This document shows, one piece after another, positions 6,926-16,328 of a stretch of 64,000 nucleotides of DNA. Each line of letters begins with the position of its first letter. The first letter of the stretch is position 1. The notes beneath the pieces were generated by a model that was given only the letters and a program-made list of their open reading frames with translations, was not told the origin of the DNA and made no database searches. The translations under genes were made by a program, and so were the position numbers. The DNA lies in the NCBI RefSeq assembly GCF_010104355.1, contig NZ_CP044972.1:3100001-3164000 (forward strand). Reading direction: 5' to 3'. The DNA comes from Hydrogenophaga sp. PBL-H3 (GTDB lineage Bacteria; Pseudomonadota; Gammaproteobacteria; Burkholderiales; Burkholderiaceae_C).

Positions 6926-8469
6926 GCGGCGGCCTTCTTGCGCCCAGGCGATTTTTTTGCGGCCTCCACCTCGGCGCGCTCGGCGCGGATGCGCGCCAGC
7001 AATGCGCTGGCAGGCTCGTCTGCCAGGTCTTGGGGCACCAGTTGGCCGGTGAAGGCGGAATGGAGGATGTTCTGGCGCTGGGCGGCGGCTTGCCTGCACA
7101 GATGGACGAACTCAGACTCCATCTGCTTCGTCGCTGTCAGCGCAGACTCCACTTGTTTAACGATCTCAAGTTGTTCCTCGAACGGTGGCAAAGGAATACG
7201 GACTGACTCGAGCTGATCGAAGCTCAGGTGTGGGCGCCCTGCTCCGTAGTTCATTTCGCGAAACTGCAGTTGCCCATGCCCCTCGCTATTTAAAACTGCG
7301 TTCACGTATTCAGATGAATCGGCCTGCACAAGTCGGAGCAATGCCACGCTTTGACAAACGAAGTGGGAATCCAGCTCCGTATCTATCCGACAGACCTGCC
7401 CTGTATTGGCTCCAACGATCGTCACGAGCAAATCGTCTTTCTTGACCTCCGAGCGAGCGCGATCACGATCACCCAACGGGGGGTCAACAAACTGGCGAAA
7501 CGAGAAGTCTGGACGCCAAGCGCGCACGTTCTGAGCCATCACGAAGACACAACTGCCGCGGTCGTAGTAGGGCGACCAATCACGCGAACCGCTTGACAGA
7601 CTCTCAAGCAACTGACCAAGCGAAGCCCAAGTCCACCCCTGAGGCAATGCGGGCAATTCATTCGTCTGGGGAGACAAAGGCTCCGTGTACTTGGTCTGCC
7701 AGCCCTTGGGTGGCGCCTTGCCTTGGGCTTTGAACTTGTCGAGCTGCCGGGCTTCCCAGCGGGCGCGGCGCTCTTGCAGGATGCGCGCGAGCAGCGCCTC
7801 GCCACTTTCCTGCGGCGGGTGCACAGCGCGCCAGTCGGCGGTGAGCGCGCCTTCCACTGCAGCCTTCAGCAGCGACTGGCGGTACTGCGCCAACTTCTTC
7901 TGTGCGGCCAGCAGTTCGGCCACACCGGCGTCGAGTTCAGTGAACAGCTCATCGAGCTTTTCCGCAAGCCGGTGCTGCTCAGCCAGCGGAGGCAACGGCA
8001 GACGTATGTCCTCGATAGTCCGCGAGGAAAGGTGCTTGACAGTGACTGACGACGTTTCAGCGTGGATCGCTCCAAGGTAAGCAGGCAACACGCGATCCAG
8101 CAGTCCGGGCACATAGAAGCGTGCATCAATCTCGATTTTGCAAACCCGCTGGTTGAGCAAGGCGTCTGCACTGCGCCACCGGGCTGTATTGAAATCCCCG
8201 TCCATACCAACAAGCAAATCACCGGCCCTGACCACATACGACGAGTCAAACGCACCGACATAAAAGGTTCTTGTCTCTCCACTCACCACGTCGCGAATGC
8301 GCACCAGCGGGATCCCCTCTGAATTGCTGAATTGGGCGGAATCGAATGGAAAGCCGTTCAAGACGCACCCAACCTCTGCCAGAGGAACGCGCTCCCAACT
8401 TGGATGAATGGCCAGTAGGCCAGAACTGTCTCCTTCAATGATCTCGGAGACAGATTTCGTCAGTGCCAT
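6922..8469 (-). CDS. hsdS: Type I restriction-modification system, specificity subunit
   Basis: The product is 515 residues. It has two target-recognition domains, each followed by a conserved helical spacer. The first spacer is near residues 165-220 (RLPLPPLAEQHRLAEKLDELF), the second near 425-490 (RIPLPPFEEQLEIVKQ, ending QNILHSAFTGQLVPQ). The two spacers set the distance between the half-sites of the recognised bipartite sequence, and they also bind HsdM. It begins 14 bases after hsdR and overlaps the DUF3800 gene by four. The C-terminus ends in a Lys/Ala-rich tail. The recognition sequence cannot be read from the protein. Confidence 0.93.
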   Translation of the reverse strand: MALTKSVSEIIEGDSSGLLAIHPSWERVPLAEVGCVLNGFPFDSAQFSNSEGIPLVRIRDVVSGETRTFYVGAFDSSYVVRAGDLLVGMDGDFNTARWRSADALLNQRVCKIEIDARFYVPGLLDRVLPAYLGAIHAETSSVTVKHLSSRTIEDIRLPLPPLAEQHRLAEKLDELFTELDAGVAELLAAQKKLAQYRQSLLKAAVEGALTADWRAVHPPQESGEALLARILQERRARWEARQLDKFKAQGKAPPKGWQTKYTEPLSPQTNELPALPQGWTWASLGQLLESLSSGSRDWSPYYDRGSCVFVMAQNVRAWRPDFSFRQFVDPPLGDRDRARSEVKKDDLLVTIVGANTGQVCRIDTELDSHFVCQSVALLRLVQADSSEYVNAVLNSEGHGQLQFREMNYGAGRPHLSFDQLESVRIPLPPFEEQLEIVKQVESALTATKQMESEFVHLCRQAAAQRQNILHSAFTGQLVPQDLADEPASALLARIRAERAEVEAAKKSPGRKKAAA

Positions 8470-8483
8470 AGGTCAACCGTGGC

Positions 8484-11288
8484 TCACGCCACCAACTCCT
8501 CATTCATTTCATTCATCAACCCATCCAACGCCGCCCCGAACACACCCCAAGCCCTCTGCAACCCACCCTGGTTGGCCAGTGCCCCCGCGTCAAAGTCATC
8601 CCGAGCAATGCAGCAGCTCGCGGCGATGTGGTCTTTGATGAGGCGCAGCCAGTCGGTCTGTTCGGGGGTGAAGGCGGTGCCGCGCTGGGCGTTGTGCCGG
8701 AAGATCCAGGCTTGGAAGCGTTTGTCCACCTCGTCCTGGAAAGGGCGCAACTCTACCGCAGCGGCCGCCTCGCCCGCAGTGGCATCGAGCTGAATGGCAA
8801 AACGCACCATGGACACCAGGTCGGTGAGCTGACGCTGGCGGCCACCGCCTTTGACCTGGCTCTCGCGCACGCGGGCGTACGCGGCCCACAGGCGCTCGGT
8901 GGTGAGCATGAGCGGCGGGCGCTGCAGGCGTTCGTGAAGGTCTTCAATCATCTCCAGCGTGAGCGCACGGCGCTGGTAGGGCTGCTGGTAGAAGAAGGCG
9001 AGCGCTTCGATCTCTTGCTTGTGGGCCTGAATGAACGCTGCAAAGCCGGCCACGTCTTTATTCGCCTGCTCTTGCAGTTGCGGGCTGTAGCCGGAGCTGG
9101 TGACGCGGTCGAGGTTGACGTGGTCGATCACCTGCTCGCGCTCGCGGCGAGCGCTTTCAATGTCTTCGCGCAGCGCGGGTGAATCAAACGGGGCACAGGC
9201 TGCGTCCACACGGGTGGCGCGGGCTTCGGCCAGTTCATCCAGCGTGAGGCTGTCCAGGCTGCGCGTGATGCCGCGCGCCCGCGCGGTGGCCAGCGCTGCA
9301 TCGGCGATCTTGTCGGGGTCGAGTGCGTTGATGAGGGCTTTGCCCAATTCGTTCACCGGCACGCCGGCAGCAGACTTTTCAATGCGGGCGCGGGCTTTGT
9401 CGTCGAGCTGCTTGCCCAGGCGCACGAGGCGGTTGGCCAGGCTGAGGCAGGTGTCGTCGTCGCGCAGACCCATGTGAACCTGGAGCATCAGGTCTTTGAG
9501 CGGCACGGTGGGCTTTTTCTCCAGCGGGCGACTCTCGGTCTTGAGCGACTTCTCAACGCCCACGGCGTCGATCAGCACGAAGCGGTCTTTGGCGCCGGGG
9601 GCGCTGTTGCTCACGCGTTGCAAACCGTCGGCGCTGAGGCTGCGCACGCCGCGGCCTTTCATCTGCTCGTAGTAGCCCTTGCTGCGCACATCGCGCATGA
9701 ACAGCAACACCTCCAGTGGCTTCACGTCGGTGCCGGTAGCGATCATGTCCACCGTGACGGCGATGCGGGGGTGGTGATCGTTGCGAAAGCTGGAGAGAAC
9801 ACCTTCGGCGTCTTTCTCGGTGTAGGTCACTTTGCGGCAGAAGGCATTGCCCTGGCCGTAGACCTCGCGCACGGTGTTGACGATGTCGTCTGCGTGGCTG
9901 TCTGTCTTGGCAAAGATCAGGGTCTTGGGTGTTTCCTTGCGCTCGGGGAATATCTGCGTTTCCACCGCGCGCTTCATGGCCTGGATCACTTGGCGGATCT
10001 GGCTGAGGTTGACCACCGAGCGATCCAGCTGCTGCGGGCTGTAGGTGACTTCTTCTTCGGTTTCGCCCCAGCGCTTCTTGCGCGTGGCTCGGTCCCGGTG
10101 GTCCACCCACATCCTGGCTTCCAGCGTGGCGCCCTTTTGGCTGACTTCGGTGTTGATTTCCCACACGTCGTAGCCCACGTTCACACCATCGGCCACGGAC
10201 TCCTCGTAGCTGTACGCCGCCACGATGTTTTCGCTGAAGAAACCGAAGGTGCGTTTGTCGGGTGTGGCGGTGAGACCAATGAGGAAGGCATCGAAGTAGT
10301 CGAGCACCTGCTTCCACAGGTTGTAGATGCTGCGGTGGCATTCGTCGATGACGATGAAGTCAAACGCTTCCACCGGCACGGCGGGGTTGTAGCGCACGGG
10401 TTTGGGCGCCTTGGCGGCCGGCATCACCTCATTGAGCGACACGTCCTCGGCTGCTTCGTCGATGGGCACACCGCTGAGCACGGAATACATGCGCTGGATG
10501 GTGCAGATGCACACCTGTGCATGCGGATCGATGGCGGCGCTGGAGAGGCGCTGCACGTTGTACAGCTCGGTGAACTTGCGGCCGTCGTCGGGCGGCGTGT
10601 ACGCCATGAACTCCTGGTGGGCCTGCTTGCCAAGGTTGCGGGTGTCCACCAGAAACAGCACGCGCTTGGCACCGCCGAATTTGAGCAAGCGGTAGACCGC
10701 CGTGATGGCGGTGAAGGTCTTGCCAGCGCCGGTGGCCATGTGAATGAGCGCGCGGGGGCGGTTGGCGGCGAGCGAGGTTTCCAGCCCGGTGACGGCGCTG
10801 GTCTGGCAGTCGCGCAGGTTTTGCTGGGGCAGCGCAGGCATGGCCTTGGCCAACCGCGCGCGCAGGCTGTCGGGCTGTGCGAGCCACTCGGCCAATTGTT
10901 CGGGGCGGAAGAAGTGAAAGACCTCGCGAGAACGCGGGGCTGGGTCGCGCCCGTCGGTGAAGCGGACGATTTCACCGGTGGCTTCAAACAGAAAAGGCAA
11001 AGGCGTCTTGTCTTTGCGCCACTTGAGGGCTGCACTGGCATAGCGCTCGGTTTGAACTTCCGTGGCGGTGAGGTTTTCACCCGCCTCGTTGCGCTTGGCT
11101 TCAATGACGCCTACAGGCTGACGGTGAACAAAAAGCACATAGTCAGCCGGGCCGGTGTCGGTGGGGTACTCACGCACAGCCACGCCAACGGAAGCACCCA
11201 GGTTGAGCATCTTCATGTCCTGCACGGTCCAGCCGGATTCTTCAAGTCGGCTGTCGATGGTCTCTCGCGCTTTCGCTTCGGGCGTCAT
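8484..11288 (-). CDS. hsdR: Type I restriction-modification system, restriction/translocase subunit
   Basis: The product is 934 residues. It cleaves unmethylated DNA after ATP-driven translocation. Order of parts: an N-terminal PD-(D/E)xK nuclease (Asp49 in GPADYVLF and Glu63-Ala-Lys65), then an SF2 helicase core with Walker A MATGAGKT (184-191), DECH box (315-318) and LIGLTATP, with a second RecA domain. The C-terminal helical region (about 650-934) binds the methylase core. It is first in the operon; the ATG at 11288 has GGGAG seven bases upstream. The EcoEI-like form with DECH is typical of chromosomal and island copies. Confidence 0.93.
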   Translation of the reverse strand: MTPEAKARETIDSRLEESGWTVQDMKMLNLGASVGVAVREYPTDTGPADYVLFVHRQPVGVIEAKRNEAGENLTATEVQTERYASAALKWRKDKTPLPFLFEATGEIVRFTDGRDPAPRSREVFHFFRPEQLAEWLAQPDSLRARLAKAMPALPQQNLRDCQTSAVTGLETSLAANRPRALIHMATGAGKTFTAITAVYRLLKFGGAKRVLFLVDTRNLGKQAHQEFMAYTPPDDGRKFTELYNVQRLSSAAIDPHAQVCICTIQRMYSVLSGVPIDEAAEDVSLNEVMPAAKAPKPVRYNPAVPVEAFDFIVIDECHRSIYNLWKQVLDYFDAFLIGLTATPDKRTFGFFSENIVAAYSYEESVADGVNVGYDVWEINTEVSQKGATLEARMWVDHRDRATRKKRWGETEEEVTYSPQQLDRSVVNLSQIRQVIQAMKRAVETQIFPERKETPKTLIFAKTDSHADDIVNTVREVYGQGNAFCRKVTYTEKDAEGVLSSFRNDHHPRIAVTVDMIATGTDVKPLEVLLFMRDVRSKGYYEQMKGRGVRSLSADGLQRVSNSAPGAKDRFVLIDAVGVEKSLKTESRPLEKKPTVPLKDLMLQVHMGLRDDDTCLSLANRLVRLGKQLDDKARARIEKSAAGVPVNELGKALINALDPDKIADAALATARARGITRSLDSLTLDELAEARATRVDAACAPFDSPALREDIESARREREQVIDHVNLDRVTSSGYSPQLQEQANKDVAGFAAFIQAHKQEIEALAFFYQQPYQRRALTLEMIEDLHERLQRPPLMLTTERLWAAYARVRESQVKGGGRQRQLTDLVSMVRFAIQLDATAGEAAAAVELRPFQDEVDKRFQAWIFRHNAQRGTAFTPEQTDWLRLIKDHIAASCCIARDDFDAGALANQGGLQRAWGVFGAALDGLMNEMNEELVA

Positions 11289-11612
11289 GCCGGTGCTCCC
11301 TGGTGCCTGCGTCGCCCGGAGGGGGTTGCGCGATGGAAATCAATGTGGGTGCGATGAGTTTAGTTGGAAGAAAGAAGGGGGGTCGGTGGGTTGCCTTGAC
11401 CTCGGCGCTCCATCCCAAACCCGCCGACAGCAACGGCAATCCGGTGCTTATCGGCCCTTCAGGCCGACGCGATTTCCTTAAATTAGGCGCAGATGCGGTC
11501 GATAGACCCTACAAGCCACATGCCATCCGGATCTGGCCCGCATTGAACAACCGGGCGCGGCACCCCTTCTCCGAGGTGCTGTCTCCCGAGACCAACCACG
11601 ATCGGAACCACC
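11289..11612. other. Divergent intergenic region between hsdR and the chemoreceptor gene
   Basis: 324 bases with no supported protein gene. It carries the promoter for hsdR on the minus strand (not resolved) and a clear sigma-28 promoter for the chemoreceptor on the plus strand (11479-11505). A purine-rich patch (GAAGAAAGAAGGGGGG, about 11366-11381) is present between them. Confidence 0.6.
11479..11505 (+). promoter_or_regulatory. Sigma-28 (FliA) promoter of the chemoreceptor gene
   Basis: TAAA at 11479-11482, a 15-base spacer, then GTCGATAG at 11498-11505, which matches GCCGATAA in six of eight positions with the canonical spacing. It lies about 110 bases before the chemoreceptor start and in the same direction. 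FliA control of chemoreceptor genes is well established. Confidence 0.75.
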
Positions 11613-13364
11613 ATGTTCAGCAACCTCAAGATCTCAACCCGCCTGATCGGCGCGTTCACCCTGCTGGTGGCCATGCTGCTGGCCATCGGCGCGCTCAGCG
11701 TCGTGCGCACCATGTCGGTGGAGACCGACCTGGTCGACATCACCGAGCGGCGCATGACCGTCATTGCCGAGATGGAACTCGTGCGCGACGAGGCCAACTT
11801 CCAGGCGCGCGCCATCCGCAACATCGCCCTGTTCACCGACCTCGCCAAGGTGACGCAGGAAAAACAGGCCATCACCGAATCCCGCGGCAAGGTCAACGAC
11901 ATCACCACCAAGGTGGATGCCCTGATCACCTCGGAAAAAGGCCGCGAATTCCAGGCCAGGCTGCAGGAGGCACGCAAGCCATTCCGCGTCGCGGTGGACA
12001 AGTTCATCGAGATGATCGACGCTGGTCAGCGCGAACCGGCCATTGCCTTCCTGTTCGACACCGTGCGCCCGGTCCAGCTGGCCTATTTCAAGGTCATCGA
12101 CGAAGCCGTGGCCTTCCAGACCGAAGGCGCACAGGTGGCCAGCCAGACCGCCCAGGACACGGTCAAGACACTCATCATCACGATCGCGGTCGCGGTGCTG
12201 CTTGCAGCGGTGCTGGCGGCAACCGTAGCGACGTGGATCATCCGCTCCATCACGGGCCCCATCAACAGCGCCGTGGAGCTCGCCCGTTCGGTGGCCGCCG
12301 GCGACCTGACCCGTGTGGTCGAGGTGAAATCCAAGGACGAGACCGGCGTGCTGATGCAGGCCCTGTCTGAAATGCAGGCCGGCCTGGTGCAGGTGGTGGG
12401 CCGTGTGCGCACCGGCTCCGAATCGGTGTCGACCGCCAGCGAGCAGATTGCCCAGGGCAACCAGGACCTGAGCTCACGCACCGAGAGCCAGGCCAGCGCG
12501 CTGGAGGAGACCGCCGCCTCGATGGAAGAACTCTCTTCCACCGTGCGCCAGAACGCCGACAACGCCCTGCAGGCCAACCAGCTTGCGCAGAGCGCCTCGA
12601 AAGTGGCCATGGAGGGCGGTCAGGTGGTCAGCCAGGTGGTCGACACCATGAAGGGCATCAACGAGAGCAGCCGCAAGATCAGCGACATCATCAGCGTGAT
12701 CGACGGCATCGCCTTCCAGACCAACATCCTCGCGCTCAACGCCGCGGTGGAAGCGGCCCGCGCCGGCGAACAAGGCCGCGGCTTCGCGGTGGTGGCCGGC
12801 GAGGTGCGCAACCTGGCGCAGCGCAGTGCCGCTGCCGCCAAAGAGATCAAGCAGCTCATCAACGACAGCGTGGAGCGCGTGGAAAGCGGCACGGCGCTGG
12901 TGGACAAGGCCGGCGCCACCATGAACGAGGTGGTGGACAGCGTGAGGCGCGTCACCGACATCATGGGCGAGATCAGCTCGGCCAGCAAAGAGCAGAGCGA
13001 CGGCGTGGGCCAGATCGGCGAAGCCGTGACCCAGATGGACCAGGCCACGCAGCAGAACGCCGCACTGGTCGAAGAGATGGCCGCCGCGGCCAGCAGCCTG
13101 CGCACCCAGGCCACCGACCTGGTGCAGGCGGTGGCGGTGTTCCGCCTCTCGGGCAACCAGGTGGGCTTCAGTGCCGTGACACCCGTGGTGCGCACCCACG
13201 CGCCCGTGGTGGCACCCAAAAAGTCACCGACGCCTGCGGCGCTGAAGAAACCCGCAAGCCGCCCGGCCCTGCCAGCGGTCAAGCAGCCGGCCGCTCAGCC
13301 CGTCGCCAGGCGCGAACCCGCGCAGGCCACGGCCGATGCGGCGGGTGACTGGGAATCTTTCTGA
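11613..13364 (+). CDS. Methyl-accepting chemotaxis protein with CheR/CheB tether
   Basis: The product is 583 residues, an inner-membrane chemoreceptor. TM1 is at about 10-31 and TM2 at about 187-210, flanking a four-helix-bundle periplasmic sensor (4HB_MCP type). A HAMP domain follows (about 212-265). The cytoplasmic coiled coil has the conserved hairpin tip near residues 363-395 ([21 protein letters not shown]) and Gln/Glu methylation regions. After a Pro/Ala/Lys-rich linker the protein ends in DWESF, matching the xWxxF pentapeptide that recruits CheR and CheB. The ligand is unknown. Expression is probably under FliA. Confidence 0.93.
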   Translation: MFSNLKISTRLIGAFTLLVAMLLAIGALSVVRTMSVETDLVDITERRMTVIAEMELVRDEANFQARAIRNIALFTDLAKVTQEKQAITESRGKVNDITTKVDALITSEKGREFQARLQEARKPFRVAVDKFIEMIDAGQREPAIAFLFDTVRPVQLAYFKVIDEAVAFQTEGAQVASQTAQDTVKTLIITIAVAVLLAAVLAATVATWIIRSITGPINSAVELARSVAAGDLTRVVEVKSKDETGVLMQALSEMQAGLVQVVGRVRTGSESVSTASEQIAQGNQDLSSRTESQASALEETAASMEELSSTVRQNADNALQANQLAQSASKVAMEGGQVVSQVVDTMKGINESSRKISDIISVIDGIAFQTNILALNAAVEAARAGEQGRGFAVVAGEVRNLAQRSAAAAKEIKQLINDSVERVESGTALVDKAGATMNEVVDSVRRVTDIMGEISSASKEQSDGVGQIGEAVTQMDQATQQNAALVEEMAAAASSLRTQATDLVQAVAVFRLSGNQVGFSAVTPVVRTHAPVVAPKKSPTPAALKKPASRPALPAVKQPAAQPVARREPAQATADAAGDWESF

Positions 13365-13387
13365 GCACGCCCTAAGCTCCCTGAAAT

Positions 13388-13420
13388 GCAATCAGCCGCC
13401 CGAGGGCGGCTGATTGCGTT
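13388..13420 (+). terminator. Strong hairpin after the chemoreceptor gene
   Basis: GCAATCAGCCGCCC (13388-13401) pairs perfectly with GGGCGGCTGATTGC (13404-13417). It lies 24 bases after the chemoreceptor stop and 25 bases beyond the stop of the convergent glycine-rich gene, so it probably ends both transcripts. The T tract is weak on both sides. Confidence 0.65.
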
Positions 13421-13442
13421 GGGGAACGAAGGCGCTGGTGGA

Positions 13443-14003
13443 TCAGCGTTTGCCGCCGCCCCCGCCGCCGTTTCCACCGCCATTGCCGCCACCGTTACCG
13501 CCGCCCTTGCCACCACCGTGGCCACCACTGCCGCCCTGGCCACCGGCGGACAGGCCGGTGCCCGTTGAGGCCGATGCCACCGTGGTGCGGCTCTTCTCGG
13601 TGGTGGCCTTGGCGGTCTTCTGGGACTTGGCCGTGCTGGCCACGCGGGCATCGTCCGCCTTCTTCGCCTTGTTGGCCGCACTCACCACATCACCCAGGCG
13701 CAGGCCCAGCGAATTGGCGATGGCGCCCCAGCCCATGCCGCTGTCGCGCAGACCTTGCACGTTGGCGGTTGCCATGCCGAGCTCGGCGCTGGTGGGATTG
13801 GCGATGCCTTGCTTGGCCAGGTCGGCCTTGGCGATGTTGGTCGCAAAGTCCTGCTTGGGCGCCGCCGCCGTGGTGGTCGTGGTGGTGGTCGTTGGTGCGG
13901 TGGTCACCGTCACGTCCACGGTTGTCTGGGCGAATGCGCCTGTTGCTGCAAACAGCGCAATGCACAGGCCGGTCTTGAGCAACAGGGGATGGGTGTGTTT
14001 CAT
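13443..14003 (-). CDS. Secreted Thr/Gly low-complexity protein
   Basis: The product is 186 residues. The start ATG at 14003 has GGAG seven bases upstream. A Sec signal ends at about residue 24 (TGAFAQ). The mature protein begins with a Thr-rich run (eight Thr after APT). A small conserved helical part (about 55-110: NPTSAELGMATANVQGLRDSGMGWGAIANSLGL) follows, then a Lys/Ala linker and a glycine-rich tail of repeated GGGN units ending GGGGGGKR. It is exported and probably surface-associated; function unknown. I have seen comparable small exported proteins in related bacteria but cannot name a family. Confidence 0.65.
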   Translation of the reverse strand: MKHTHPLLLKTGLCIALFAATGAFAQTTVDVTVTTAPTTTTTTTTAAAPKQDFATNIAKADLAKQGIANPTSAELGMATANVQGLRDSGMGWGAIANSLGLRLGDVVSAANKAKKADDARVASTAKSQKTAKATTEKSRTTVASASTGTGLSAGGQGGSGGHGGGKGGGNGGGNGGGNGGGGGGKR

Positions 14004-14167
14004 GGATGACTCCTGGGTTGTTGTGTCACGGACCATGCTAACGGGGCCATGTTGCGCGCAGGGGGCTCAATGGTTACCAGCGGTAGGTTTGAGCCACCAG
14101 ACGTCACCGGGGTGTGCGCCAGCGCACACTGTCGCCTCATGGCGGCACCCCTTCACCCGGATTCAAC

Positions 14168-15178
14168 TCACTGCTTGGGGCCTTCACCCAGGCGGCGCCC
14201 CAGCGACACTGCGTACGGCGCGGCGCGCGCAGCGAGCATCGGATCGCTCGAAGGCTCCACGCCCTTGGGCAGCACCATCGGGTTGAAGTTGATCGCCACA
14301 CAGGGGCCTGTCGAATCCGCGGCCACCGACTTGATCGTGAGGCGTCCCAGGGTCACTTTCTTGCGATCCTGCGGCAAGGGGATCACGGCGCTGTCCAGCT
14401 TGTCGTCCGGCTGGGCGAGTTGCAGGTTGAAGTCGAAGGCCACCACACCCGCTGCCACACGCTGACGCAGGTCAGCGTGCAGGAAATCCGCTCCTTTGGC
14501 CTGGGCTTCCTCGTCGGTGAGGCTCTGCGTGCCTCCGACCGGCTCGAAGATCCACTTGCCGAATTGTTTCTTGCCACGCGCATCGACAAACGCGAAGGCG
14601 TGCACACCCCAGTAGTTCACCTTGCCGAAACTCGCGGGCACCGGCTGGCTCGCGAAATACTTGCCCTGCAGCAAGGTGTCGGGGTTGGCGTCGTTGAACG
14701 CCTTCACCTTCTCCGGGTTCGGCTTCTTCGTCTCGGGATCGGGTGCGACCGCTTCCAGGCGAGCCAGCATCTGTTCGGGCGAGGACGCGCCGAAGACAGG
14801 TGCCGAGATGTTGCCCATCTGCCAGGTTTCGTTGCCCGGCAGGTCAAATTGCAGTGCCATGTTGCGCTGGCTCTTGCCGTTGTCAGGTGCCTTGGGGTTG
14901 CCGCCACCGATCGAGAAGCGCGCCAGCACGGGCACCGGCTGGCCACTGAAGGCCGACGACACCGACAGCTCCCGGCCCTGCGCATTGCCCACGAATTCGG
15001 CCGTGGCGCACACGCCCTTGGCGCCCGAGCGGCGGAAGCCCTCGAACTTGCCACCGGCGCGCTCGAACGCGTCCACCATGCGGGTGGGATCGACCTGGGC
15101 CGAGGCGGACGAGCCGAGGGTCGCCGCCGCACAGGCAACGACCGTCATCCAGGCAGGCATCGAGAGGGCATTGTTCAT
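14168..15178 (-). CDS. Exported catalase-family (SrpA-like) peroxidase
   Basis: The product is 336 residues. It has a Sec signal (to about residue 28, SSASAQ) and a short catalase core: FEGFRRSGAKGVCATAEF, VLARFSIGGGNPKAPD (the equivalent of the catalase RFS segment) and NYWGVHAFAFVDARG. SrpA-type proteins are short heme peroxidases related to catalase and usually act in the periplasm. At 336 residues it lacks the long catalase C-terminal extensions. Transcribed alone, with about 110 bases to the next gene. A protective role against periplasmic peroxide is inferred. Confidence 0.8.
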   Translation of the reverse strand: MNNALSMPAWMTVVACAAATLGSSASAQVDPTRMVDAFERAGGKFEGFRRSGAKGVCATAEFVGNAQGRELSVSSAFSGQPVPVLARFSIGGGNPKAPDNGKSQRNMALQFDLPGNETWQMGNISAPVFGASSPEQMLARLEAVAPDPETKKPNPEKVKAFNDANPDTLLQGKYFASQPVPASFGKVNYWGVHAFAFVDARGKKQFGKWIFEPVGGTQSLTDEEAQAKGADFLHADLRQRVAAGVVAFDFNLQLAQPDDKLDSAVIPLPQDRKKVTLGRLTIKSVAADSTGPCVAINFNPMVLPKGVEPSSDPMLAARAAPYAVSLGRRLGEGPKQ

Positions 15179-15291
15179 GGTGGGGCTCGCAAAGTTGGTG
15201 GTGGGAGATGTCGAGAAAGGGGGAAGAAAACAGCCGCATTGCGGATTCTGTTGGATGTCAGGCTGGACGCGCCAGGCGCAGCCACAAGGCC

Positions 15292-15765
15292 CTACGCACC
15301 GATCAGTCCCAACACGATCAGGGCGGCGCTGGCGTCCTTGTCGCCGACCTGCGCGGCCTGCGTGAGGTAGATGCGAGCCTTCTCCGCGTCGCGCGGCAGC
15401 CGGGTGCCGGCGGCATACAACATGCCCAGACGGTACCTGGCCTTGCAGTTGCCGGCGCGCGCGGCACGGTCGTAGAACGTCTCAGCCTTCTTCATGTTCT
15501 TCGGCTCACCCAGGCCTTCTTCAGCGAGGATGCCCAGGTTGAACAGTGCTTCGCCGTTGCCCACCTCGGCCAGTGTTTCCCACACTTCGCGAGCCTCGGT
15601 GTAGTGCGCCATCCTGAATTGGGCAAAGGCCTTGTGGTTGCCCGAAGCGGGGTCGCGCAGCCAATCGTCGCGGTGGCTGTCCTGCGTCCGGGAGACGCAG
15701 GTGAGCATCACCAGGGCCGCACCAAGCACGGTGCGCGGATGGAACACGTCAGCTTCCGCGTCCAT
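15292..15765 (-). CDS. Sel1-like repeat protein
   Basis: The product is 157 residues from the ATG at 15765, two bases after the upstream stop; a GTG at 15771 in the same frame would give a four-base overlap. An N-terminal hydrophobic segment (about 12-25) suggests export. At least two Sel1/TPR-like repeats are visible (ALFNLGILAEEGLGEPKN, ARYRLGMLYAAGTRLPRD), a fold used for protein contacts. It is probably the last gene of an operon with the exported protein and cytochrome upstream. Partner unknown. Confidence 0.7.
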   Translation of the reverse strand: MDAEADVFHPRTVLGAALVMLTCVSRTQDSHRDDWLRDPASGNHKAFAQFRMAHYTEAREVWETLAEVGNGEALFNLGILAEEGLGEPKNMKKAETFYDRAARAGNCKARYRLGMLYAAGTRLPRDAEKARIYLTQAAQVGDKDASAALIVLGLIGA

Positions 15766-15767
15766 GG

Positions 15768-16328
15768 TCACAAAGACTCGATGCGCAGCTCGGTGAGCCA
15801 GCGCGCGCCGGGCGTGAAGGGATCGCGGTCCATCGGACCGTAAGGCGGCACGCTCAGGTTGTCGGGCGGCACACCGATGCGGTTGAGGTCCACCGCCTGC
15901 GGCTGGCCCACCAGCGCGGTGGGCGTGGTGGTGAACTTGAAGACGATGCCGTTCCAGAGCTTGGCGCCGAAATCCTTGGGCTGTTTGTAGAAGAACAGCA
16001 GGCTGTGTTCCAGCCACGCAAGCTGGGTGCTGGAAGCCGTGCCGGGCTGTGCATACGGATACGGCACGAAGCAGGAGATCTCCTGCTCGGCCGGCAGGCA
16101 CTTGAACTCGCGCATGGAGAGGAAATGGTCGCGCATCACTGCGTAGTCCATCTGCACCTTGAAGGCACTGGCGCCACTGGCGGCGGGCGTGAACACCACG
16201 CGGCCGATCGTCGTGCGCGCGCCGTCCCTGGTGACGGCGATCAGCGCCTTCTCGCCGGAGAAATCAAACGCGTGCACGCCGCCCCCGCACAGCAGCAGGA
16301 CCAGGGCGAGCGCACGCAAATCCGTCAT
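15768..16328 (-). CDS. Exported protein of unknown function linked to cytochrome c
   Basis: The product is 186 residues. It has a signal peptide (to about 20, GGGVHAF). The mature part has a pair of cysteines (FKCLPAEQEISCF, likely a disulfide) and strands containing LLFFYKQPKDFGAKLWNGIVFKF. I do not recognise a family. The start overlaps the cytochrome stop by four bases and its stop abuts the Sel1 gene, so the three form one unit placed just downstream of the quinoprotein dehydrogenase. Confidence 0.6.
   Translation of the reverse strand: MTDLRALALVLLLCGGGVHAFDFSGEKALIAVTRDGARTTIGRVVFTPAASGASAFKVQMDYAVMRDHFLSMREFKCLPAEQEISCFVPYPYAQPGTASSTQLAWLEHSLLFFYKQPKDFGAKLWNGIVFKFTTTPTALVGQPQAVDLNRIGVPPDNLSVPPYGPMDRDPFTPGARWLTELRIESL

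Noticed and set aside
9474-11357. Long plus-strand open frame of about 627 residues opposite hsdR
   Set aside because: His/Val/Gly-rich composition without any motif; it mirrors the third codon positions of hsdR, whose motifs are complete.
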